From: Dipteris shenzhenensis
Taxonomy: Eukaryota > Polypodiophyta > Polypodiopsida > Gleicheniales
DNA: 64,000 nucleotides
NCBI GenBank assembly: GCA_047967505.1
Contig: CM106539.1
Reading direction: 5' to 3' (one strand)
The notes under the pieces were generated by a model. The model saw nothing but the letters and a program-made list of their open reading frames with translations. It made no database searches and was not told the DNA's origin. A program made the position numbers and the translations under genes. This document shows positions 55,381 to 64,000 of this stretch, piece after piece (position 1 is the first letter of the stretch; every line of letters starts with the position of its first letter).

Positions 55381-57680
55381 AATATACCTCAATTTCTTAT
55401 GGCTCTCTTATTTATCTTGTCGATTGTGCATTCACTTCCCTAGCTCTCACTCACATAAAGAACATGCATTAAAAAAGAGAGGGTTGGTTAAGTGTGATCA
55501 TGATTTTAAGTTTGAATGCATTGTAAAAATAGAAGTCTACATATTCAATTGATGAATAGGAAGCTCTTCGAAGCCCTTTAATAAAAATCCAAAATAATAA
55601 AATCTTAACAATTACAAAAGTGAGAGAATTTAAAATTTATGACGTATGGGAAAAGACGGCACACCTTCTCACTTTTTTAATTGTTGAAAATTTTTGACAT
55701 ATGGATTGAGCAAAGTCCAAGCCCATGGTAATGTAGTCACACACCATACAAGCATATAAAGGAGTAATACCACAAAACAATGTAATGTTTAGAGACTATG
55801 CTATGTGGAAGATATAATGCTTAACTAACTTTGTGATGGATTGTGCACCTATATGAAAAAATGATCAATCACAACCAAAGCAATCTTTGAAACACAACCA
55901 GTAGCACGCTTTGTGTGGTCCCTATCTTGCCTTCAAGGATGGCCCTTCACCTAAATAGAAAGGAAAGAATACAATATGTCAAACCCTCATTATGAACAAC
56001 AAGAAGAACTCAACATGTGTGTATCTTTCTTACATTTCTTTTGAGTTGGATCTTCTGTTTTTGTTTTCCTAGAGCTTCCCTCCACTTTATTCTTATTTTC
56101 TTCAATGACTTTACTAGATGCATATATCTTGCACAAATCACTCTCCCTCACCAAGACTTGTCCCTTAGGAAAGTCTATCCACCAAGGAAGATTAGACAAT
56201 CCCATTGAGAGAGATTGTGCATGCTTGGTGGATACATGCATGTAGCATGTCGAATATACACCTAACTCTTGCACAAATTTGGAATCTCCAATATCTTACT
56301 CTCTTTTGCCAAATGAGCAAGATACCTATGGGCAACAATCTCTAATTAATGGGAAGTGGACTATACCATCAAAAGGTTCACAAAATAAGTGAAACAATCA
56401 ATAGTGTGATAGATATTCAAGTGAAAGGACTACTATCTTGCAATTGTGACTCAAAACCTTGAGGAAGATGAAGTATTTATAGATTAGGGCAATGAGAACA
56501 AGTATTTCCAAATGGATTCAAACATCATTGACAATAAATTTTCAAAGGTTGCAAACACCTTAAAGGTGATATGTAGGGATACAAGTGAGTACAAAGCTAG
56601 CCTTTCCACTAAACAAGAGCTCCATGCTATCCAACAAAGGATGAACATATCTCATAAGGAGAAGTGGTGGAATCTTCAAATGCTAAAGACACTAGTTGTA
56701 TAGTAGCTGACAAGTTGCTTGTTTCGGACAAAATTCAAAAGCTGTGTAAGTGATTACAAATATTGTTGAAACATTCATTTTATCCTTCATATATTATTGC
56801 TATTTTACTCAACATTTGTCATTCTGGTTCATTTGGTTGCATGTGGAGATGATTTTATCCACTAGGAAAGGACTCCTCATTGGGAGATTTCATCATGTAG
56901 ATGAAATTTCCAGAGATGATTATATAATATATTCCACAAGATTTTTTTTAATAACAATGCAACTTTTCCTTGTTTGTGCTCAAGCCATAATCCAAATATC
57001 TTGGGGGGTATCCCATGAGGAGAATTCACAGAAAGATATTATTTTGGAGAAAAAATTAGTACTATCCATTTTCAGCTATTCTTTTGGAGAAACAATTAGC
57101 ACTTTCCATTTTGTACTTTTTTTGGGGGGAGAAAAAATTAGCATTTTCCGGTAAACCCTTGGAATGTACTCTATGAGGAGAAAATATTACTTAGCATACA
57201 CAACATATGCACTATCATGTGGGATCAGCGATCCTAGGATGCTAGCTAACTTTGGCAAATAAGAACTATCCAGATTCAAAAAATAGAGTTTACCAAGGAT
57301 CCACAAATATGGGATGAAAACGATAAACATTCATCTTCAAAAAGGAAAAGGCTTGATGTAGAATAGCCATACAAAGAAGAGTAGGTAGAAAAAAATTATT
57401 TTAAATCATGGAGCACTGTAAAGTCTATCTCAATCTTAAAAAGAGTCCAAGTCAATCCTATTTTAAGAGGTGATATATGATCCCATAATGTCATCATGAG
57501 GTGCAATGAAATGATTTATTTCTTACTAATGATGTATTTACAATTCGTTACTGCTACTTAGTAGTCCTACTATAGTAACAAGCCTTCTATACATGTATGG
57601 TTATGCCCTATCATCATTCTATAATTTCTTGCAAGCTCTATGCTTGCACTTTTCACCATCTGTGCCCTGCATCTACCTAC
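55381..57680. other. Gene-free stretch
   Basis: AT-rich sequence with short frames only. A repeated word, ttttggagaaa(c/a)aattag, occurs three times near 57043-57133, a small local duplication. Nothing else was recognised. Confidence 0.4.
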
Positions 57681-57790
57681 TTTCTTAGAGAAGAGAGAAC
57701 TTTGTTTCTATACAAACTTGCATATAACAACTAAAGACCAAAGTCAAACTTTTGGCCTTTTATATGTCCTACCTTTTGTCGTCGTCGAGA
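57681..57790 (-). repeat. Reversed fragment of the D-type LTR
   Basis: On the minus strand the order GGACATATAAAAGGCC, TTTGACTTTGGTCTT, AGTTTGTAT and CTCTCTTCTCT matches 24488-24560. It includes the TATA box and the transcript-start region. It is a remnant of a second insertion of the family, in the opposite orientation, or a rearranged piece. Confidence 0.7.
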
Positions 57791-58156
57791 GGGACAACCC
57801 TATGCTCTCTTCCTACACTGCTAATCTATTCATTTTAGTTTTACAATCCTCTGGGCTTGTATGGCTCTAAGGCAAGTTCTAACAAAATCCTAGCGCTTGA
57901 CAATATATAGGAAGGTACAAAATGTGGCAGTGTCAACTGATGTGGTTAACATGATTCTCTTCTTACATTTGATCCATCATTGGATCAAGCTCAGTTAACC
58001 AGCCAGTAGGTTGCATGAGTTGGACAATGGTGTGTCGGCCCAGCAGGCTTTGAAAATTTTGACAAAAGATATGATGTGGCTCCCAAAAGAAGCAAGTGTT
58101 GTGCATGTCCTTGAATATCCAAATATGGTGAGTGTGAAGGCTCTAGACTTGGAGGT

Positions 58157-58960
58157 TCATGCAACCATCATATATTTGAAGGACGAGTTGCGGTTGGAAT
58201 AAAAAACCAGCTCACTTTTGATATTGAGGTGTTCTTTGATGATGGTGGGCATGTCCTTCAACAAATAACTATGATCCCAAAAAAAAGGATAGAGACCACC
58301 ACAATGAATAAGGGCATCAAAGGTAACGATGCGCAGAAAATTGGAGAGGAAAATTGTACAAAATAGTTGGGGCACTTGCTTGTAACTCCCAATATTTTCT
58401 CCATTTCCATCATTGAGGTAGAGGAATATAGGTCTGATGAACTCTGTGGTTGTAGCTTGCATTGCAATACACCATCCAAAATTAGGGTTGTTTCAAAAAT
58501 GGGATACACATGCGGGTTGTAGCCTAATGTCATTTTTGGTGGTGACAGGTACTTGGAGTTCTTGAGAGAGCAAAAGCTATCGTGAGTCTCTTTTGGGTCG
58601 ATAGCGCACCAAGGGTAGAAGGGTTTCTCGACAAAAGTAGTCAATGCCCGCATCTCCATTATGTCAATGGCCTTGAGATCAAAACTTTGTAACTTAATAT
58701 ATTCCAAGGGATGGAATGTATGGAGGACTTGGTACCATTGGGGGTCAACATGGCGGTATCATTTCACTGGGTTGCTGATCTTCCCGAAATTGTCATAGTG
58801 GTGGTGATGGAAGGGGCTCTTTAGAGAAGAGAGCTAGTTGAAATATTTTGGACATAGTCGAGAGTGATGTCAGCAGGGGTTGAATCCATAGTGGTTCTCG
58901 AAGGTTGTTCATGGTTCCTATGTATGTGCGTGTGGAAGCTATGGGTTGTGAGTGGTGTGA
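58157..58960 (-). pseudogene. Unknown decayed protein-coding remnant
   Basis: Two overlapping minus-strand frames (58707-58258, 149 aa; 58462-58157, 101 aa) join by a shift near 58460. Upstream to about 58930 another shifted frame (ISNPV; YRHVDPQWYQVLHTF) continues without obvious break. Together they would be about 250 residues with aromatic-rich text (KPFYPWCAIDPKETHDSF; MTLGYNPHVYPIF; FDALIHCGGLYPFFW). No known domain was recognised. It may be an accessory gene of a retroelement or a host gene remnant. Confidence 0.4.
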
Positions 58961-59099
58961 CTGAGGGAGAGGGAGTGGTAGGAGGAGGATGGGAGATGGT
59001 GTGCAGAGAGTGGAGAGATTGGAGGGGAAATTCTAAATAAAAATGCCTCCCCTCAAATAAACAACCCCAATCCCAGGGCTAGAAAGGGAACTAAGAAGA

Positions 59100-59390
59100 A
59101 TGTCAAGCAAACCAATAGCCATCCTCTCACTCAATGTCAGAGGGCTTACTGATCCTGGCAGAGGAGAAGAGTTAGCTTATTGGTGGCTGAGAACTAATGC
59201 TCTTTCTCCTAGTTTCCTTACTCTGCAAGAAATTAAAGTTTGTGGACCTTTTAAAATGCTCTTTCTCCTAGTTTCCTTACTCTGCAAGAAGTTAAAGTTT
59301 CTGGAGTGAAGTTGAAGGGGTCTGAGACAAAAACTACTACAAGGAGGGAGTGAAGGTCATCAAGGGAGAGACACTCAAGGGAGGGGATAG
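59100..59390 (+). pseudogene. LINE endonuclease N-terminal fragment
   Basis: The frame reads ILSLNVRGLTDPGR and, about 30 residues later, FLTLQEIKVCG. This is the start of the APE-type endonuclease of plant LINE elements (SxNVRGL; LQExK, with the catalytic Asn and Glu). A 59-bp tandem duplication at 59197-59314 repeats the LQE(I/V)KV block and breaks the frame. The rest of the LINE is absent here. C-terminal endonuclease sequence appears at 63510. Confidence 0.65.
59197..59314. repeat. Tandem duplication of 59 bp within the LINE fragment
   Basis: The words atgctctttctcctagtttc and actctgcaagaa(a/g)ttaaagtt occur at 59197 and again at 59256. The duplication doubles the LQEIKV codons. Confidence 0.85.
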
Positions 59391-61305
59391 GGATCATGAA
59401 GCTATGAGGGGAATTGAGAGAGAGGAGGGGCAATGAAATACCTAGGAAAGGAGCAGAGCAATTAGAGAGGGGGATAGAGGAGAAACATGAGAGAGGGGAA
59501 GAGAGGAGCCTAAGTACCATTGTGACAGATCAGCATTAAGGTCATTTGGGATAGATATGGAGACCACAATTGCATCATCTTTTATGAAGATAAAATGTTT
59601 GTGAAAATAGTTCATGAAACATTTGGAGAAATCGTTCATGTAATGTTTCAAAAAATAGTTCACATTAGTTTTTAAACATACAAGGAATGAAAGATTATGT
59701 ATGAGGCCATAGCTTTAACTAGGTGAAAAAAGAAAGGGTGATAATTAGAAACGTTTTCCCATCTATCCTTAACCTGTCAACACAGATGGGTCATGCTACT
59801 CATATTATACAATGATCATCACCTCAAGATATTGGAGGCATAGCTAAGGTGCGAGAGCCTCTTTGCAGGGTGTTATCAAAAGGTGGGGGAGATGAGGTGG
59901 ATGCTATCCCCATAGCCCTCCTCCTAGCTTACAGCCAGTGCTACGAGCTCCACCCCCCTCAAATTTGTGTAGCTCCCTATGTGGAGTCCTTCATTAGTGG
60001 TGCATCGACCATGGCAATTGTAGAAGTATGGGGTTACCCTAGGGCAACCGAACCCCTAGACCATCATCGAAAGATGACACTACTATCTTGGAAGGTGCCT
60101 ATGGCGATGACTCTAATGATGAAAAGGCCATCCTACATCTATGGGAATAGCCTCTAATACACTCTGTAAAAAGGCTATTCAAGGTAGGGTAAGTGGATTT
60201 GTCATGAATTTCCATCTAAACATTATGGCCAGCCTTACTCAAAAATACATTGTAGGCTCATGGAAACAAAAGGATGCAAAAGAGTGGAGCAAGAAGTGGA
60301 AACTATCACATCAACTAGAATGAAAGTGAAAGTACAAGGTACAATAAAAGAGAACCCCAGGACCTAGTGTCCTAGTGATACCACTAGTACTAGGTGTCAT
60401 AAGACACTAAAAGTACTAGGTGACCTAAGTGCCAATAACTAAAGCTACATGGCTTGCATGATGATGGATATCTCTACTTTCCCAAAATCGGTTGGAGAAA
60501 GGAGTTTAGCTCCCAGAAAAACTTTCCTCTTGTTTCTGGGTATAAGTATAGCAACCATAGAGGAGCGAGTTGCACCGAGCAGGAGGTGGCTAAGACACAT
60601 CTAGAAGTCTATCTCCAAGAGAGCCTTTCAGAGGATATGCTTCAAAAATTGTGAGACTCTATTACTCATGGGTTGTTCAAGAGTTTAAAGGAGTTTAAAG
60701 GAGTTTAAGGGAGGACTATTCACCCACCATTTCACACACAATGATTCTAGTGCTCGCCATCATAACAAGCAAAAAGAAATACCCACCTTTGCAAATTTTG
60801 GAGGGTACCACTCATCCTACCTTGACATACGAGACTTTCAAAGAGATGAAAGGGACCTTCTTGAGGCAAAGAATCAAAATTCAACTCAATAGGATCCCCA
60901 AATGGCCACCCTAGACAAGGAGTTAGAAAAGGAAACAATGAGAAGATTACTGAAGAGTCAAGACCAAGAAGCTCCTAAAAGCCAACAAAAGTGCAAGTAT
61001 CACAGAGTCCCTTTGACTCGGTGCCAACAATTGAAGAGGAGTCTCCTCAAGCCCACACAAAGGAGTAGATGCACACTCCAAAGGCAGCCCAAAGACAACA
61101 CATGACTCTAAAAGTGACTGCAACACAACTAGAGGCAGCCTAGATGAAAAGACCAATCTATGAGGTGGATCTAGAACACCAAAAAATCCATCAGCATTCA
61201 ATAAGAGAGAGATGACTCTTCAGATGAAAGAAATACGTATTCAAAAGGTAATGTAGATGCTTAATTAGACGAGGATAGGATTGAAAATTTAATTGATTGG
61301 CTATC
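59391..61305. other. Gene-free stretch before element G
   Basis: Short frames at 59849-60157 and 60454-60654 are not recognised. A GA-rich stretch (59395-59515) and a triple ggagtttaa repeat (60680-60715) occur. No RNA gene was seen. Confidence 0.4.
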
Positions 61306-61658
61306 TGCTGAGATATCAAGCTCCACTCATGATATGCCAGGGTGACCGTTGTGCATTTATGTCACCGACTTGTTAGCTGTAGCTGCGGTTGGTACACCAC
61401 CCATGAATAGTAGCTAGATGATAGCTATCTTTATGTACTCTAGTTAGTGGCTCAGTTAGTATGCCACCTTAGTTAGCTGAGTTTGGTTTGAGACCCACAT
61501 ATAGGGTTCACCTATTCTTTTGTACTTAGAGTTCTTTTGGCTTTCACAACTAAGAAGAGGAAGACTATTTTCAGCCTCCACCTTTGTGTATATTCCCCCA
61601 TTGTGTATGTGAGAAAGTTGCAAGTGAGACTCCTTCCTTCTCTCCCACTCTCTTTACA
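61306..61658 (+). repeat. 5' LTR of element G
   Basis: It starts TGCTGAGATATCAAGCTCC (TGTTGAGATATCGAGCTCC in F) and ends CTCTTTACA. It matches the reverse complement of the element F LTR along its length. Confidence 0.9.
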
Positions 61659-61676
61659 TGGTATCAAAGCTCGGTT
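61659..61676 (+). promoter_or_regulatory. Primer binding site of element G
   Basis: The sequence tggtatcaaagctcggtt directly follows the LTR. It is a tRNA-Met-type Copia site. Confidence 0.9.
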
Positions 61677-62210
61677 CGTGGTAAGGAGCTCAAGAAAGCA
61701 AACCAAGTTTGCGGTGTCTTAGTAAGAAGATCAATGTTGCTTTCCTTTTTTTTTTCAAGTTTGGGAGCAAATCTTTGTAGGTAGCACAACCAAAAAGTGC
61801 AAGAGTGCACTGTCTCAAATTAGGATGCCCTTCACGGTGTGGCGAGAGGGCAGTATATGCTACGGGGAAGGGCAAAGCTCTAGGTGAAATTATTTTTTTG
61901 ATTTGAGGCCATTTTCGAGGCCTATTTTGGTAGCGGAAGTTTTCTGTAGGCACTCACGAAAGTGCCCTGTTTTTGCTATGCGACCACTATTCTGCGAGTT
62001 GGTGAAAAGTTATCGCAGAAATTACATCATATGCCTATGCACAGAGATATTCGGAGTGACAAAATCATTCTTATTGCATGTTGATGCATAACCGTCACTA
62101 GGAAGTGACTGCGTGGTCAAATACCACTCTCGCCAGTTTCACAGATTTACCCTTGTGAGATAGAAGTTGTGTTTTATTGCAGTGACAGAATATTTTGTAG
62201 TGTTTTGTAA

Positions 62211-63509
62211 TGGCATCTGATGCTCTTTCATAGATTGTCATTGAAAACTTTAATAAGAACAACTTCCAAGCATGGAAGTTTAGAATGACAAATTTCCTTA
62301 AGGGAAAAGACTATTGGGAGTTCATTACTGGAGCTAAACAAGAACCAGTTAGTTGTATGCATTTAAAGCTTGCATCAAAAATGTATAGCACAAATACACA
62401 AGCCAGGAAAATGTAGCTCAAGTAGGAGTTGCATAATGTGCAAAGAGAAAATATGAGCATCAATGACTACCACATGAAGGTGAAGAAGATTGTAGATGCA
62501 CTTACTTCTATTGGGTCGCCAGTGGAAGATGATGATTTAGTTTCTATGACCTTGAATGGTCTAGAAAAGGATTATGAACAATTTGGGACATCCATTGCCA
62601 TCTAGGAAAGGATTATGAACAATTTGGGACATCCATTGCCGTCCGTGAGAATTTTTCCTGATTTTGACGAGTTGATTGCTCTTCTAATTTCTGAAGAGTA
62701 GAGAAATGGTGGTGCATCTTCTTCAATAGAAACTTCAAAAGAAGTTGTCTTCTACTCAAATGCTGGAAGAGGTAGAGGCAGAGGTAGAGCAGGCCCATTT
62801 AGAGGTCGTGGCAGAAATTAGAATATGTAGCGAATTCAAGAAAACTAGTCCTATGGAGGAGGACGTGGTAACTTTAGAGGCAGGGGGAGCCAAAGAGGTC
62901 GTGGTGGATGGCAGAGAGGCCAAAATGCAAACAACAATGTTGAATGCTACTACTATGGTAAAATGGGTCATATTGTTAAAGACTGCTATAAAAAGCAGAA
63001 TGACATCATGACTAGAAAATTGTAGCAGGGCACTTATGCATCCTCTAGTAGACAGGGTGATGACAGAAATGAGCATCTGTTTATGGTGCAGCACATAATT
63101 AATTCTGCGACAAGTGCAAAAGAAAGCAATGATGTGTGGTATGTTGACTCAGGTGCATCAAACCACATGACAGGTCATGCAGAATGGATGTAGGATGATG
63201 CAAGGAAAATGGAAAGACTAGGATTTGTGGAGACTAGTGATGATACTGCACATCCTATTGTGTAGATTGGTAAAATTCCTTTGTGTATGCAGGATGGAAA
63301 AAAGAAATACCTGTTTGATGTATTTCATGTCCCAAATATCACCAAGAACCTGGTTTCTATTGGTCAAATGGTTGAGCAGGGCTTACAGGTCAGATTTAAT
63401 TCTCATGGATGCTTTGTTGAGGATATAAAAAATAAAGTTCCCTTGATAGCAAAAGGGAAGAAGAAGGGCAGGATGTTTACGTTGGATGTGGACATGCCTG
63501 AATTGAGTG
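62211..63509 (+). pseudogene. Copia gag and protease of element G
   Basis: Gag begins ATGGCATCTGATGCTCTTTC at 62211 (MASDALS) and hits a stop within a few codons. Further fragments include the core (NNFQAWKFRM), a 46-bp tandem duplication near 62560-62640 (ggattatgaacaatttggga), an Arg/Gly-rich stretch (62760-62930), a zinc knuckle with CYYYGKMGHIVKDC near 62945, the protease site (WYVDSGASNHMTGHAEWM, 63140-63190) and pre-integrase text to MPELS. Multiple stops make it a pseudogene. The protease SGAS is better preserved than in element F. Confidence 0.82.
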
Positions 63510-63905
63510 CAGAATGGGAGGAGCTTAAAGAAAATCTACAATTGGTAGACATAGGGAAAACTGGTATCTTCACTTGGCATGATAGGTGAATTGAGGAACC
63601 CGGAAGAAAAGCCAGTCTTGACTGAATTTATGTGTCCCAAATAATTGTAGGCTAGTCGTTTGAGATGAAGAGCACATTTTTTTCTTCATTGACTCTTTTA
63701 GACCACAAACCTATGCTCAGTTGGATAGATTTTGGGTCTGTTGGGGCCAGAAAGGAAGCTCCTAGTTTAAAGCTAACACCTCTCTATTTAGACTCCAATC
63801 TATGTAGTATGACATTATTAGAATGTGGAATTCAGTGTTCTCTTCAATTGAAACATGCTCTCACTTGTGAAAAATGCAGTGGAAAATACATAGAAAATTC
63901 TTAAA
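63510..63905 (+). pseudogene. LINE endonuclease C-terminal fragment
   Basis: Immediately after the Copia text the frame reads EWEELKENLQLVD, FTWHDR, then with a stop ASLD*IYVS, and LDHKPMLSWIDFG. These are the FTW, SRLDRIYVS and SDHKP landmarks of the plant LINE APE-type endonuclease. The Ser before DHKP is Leu here. It ends at 63903. It may belong to the same LINE family as the N-terminal piece at 59100. Confidence 0.65.
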
Positions 63906-64000
63906 GAGGCAAGGGAAAACATAGCAATTCCTAGAGCCAAAAGAATGGATAGGTTGAAGAAGGAGGAATTGGAGGATTAGGAAAGAAGGAGGAATTGGAG

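Larger units (their letters stand above)
61306..64000 (+). mobile_element. Copia element G, 5' part, joined to LINE sequence
   Basis: The 5' LTR (61306-61658), primer site, gag and protease match element F in order. Copia similarity stops at about 63509, inside the pre-integrase region. LINE endonuclease-like sequence follows to the window edge. No integrase, RT or 3' LTR of G is visible. Confidence 0.85.

Overview
This is nuclear DNA of a land plant, almost entirely built from LTR retrotransposons. The evidence is Ty3/Gypsy and Ty1/Copia polyproteins with plant-type tRNA primer sites, and one long PLS-class pentatricopeptide-repeat (PPR) gene of the DYW type, a family expanded in land plants. 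The repetitive PLS triplets and large decayed intergenic space fit a big genome such as a fern, lycophyte or gymnosperm; the species cannot be fixed from sequence alone. No bacterial operon, CRISPR array, rRNA or functional tRNA gene was seen.

Left part (1-17,106). Gypsy element A (+ strand, 3' portion only, ending in a 296-bp LTR at 6463-6758) sits inside the integrase of Gypsy element B (minus strand, gag-pol 6759-12165). B has a 2.9-kb leader with extreme G/A-rich repeats, a tRNA-type primer site at 15102-15119 and its 5' LTR at 15122-15969. That LTR faces an inverted, related LTR (16231-17106) across a 13-bp minisatellite. A carries a long post-integrase extension that continues after a one-base frameshift.

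Middle part (17,107-38,828). Two decayed, homologous Gypsy internal regions (C, 17.1-20.2 kb; D, 24.9-30 kb) keep retroviral-type zinc knuckles and, in D, a broken protease, but no recognisable reverse transcriptase. D is followed by a second LTR plus primer-site-like block. A minus-strand Copia gag relic lies at 23.2-24.0 kb. The only host gene with a long intact frame is the PPR gene at 32911-35730; its C-terminal DYW domain is frameshifted and has lost catalytic residues. Next to it are a 71-bp tRNA-related retroposon with 19-bp target-site duplications, a 283-bp tandem duplication and a leucine-rich-repeat receptor fragment.

Right part (38,829-64,000). Copia element F (minus, 38829-51718, target duplication CATAC) was split in its 3' LTR by a younger complete Copia element E (minus, 38848-46239, target duplication GAGAG). 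LTR divergence (about 2.5% in E, about 5% in F) agrees with the nesting order. Both have broken coding regions. A related Copia copy, G, starts at 61306 on the plus strand and is joined abruptly to LINE endonuclease sequence at about 63510. Another LINE endonuclease piece lies at 59100-59330, and a stray minus-strand fragment of the D-type LTR at 57681-57790.

The genes do not form a pathway. The window is a record of nested and inverted retrotransposition around one decaying RNA-editing-type PPR gene.
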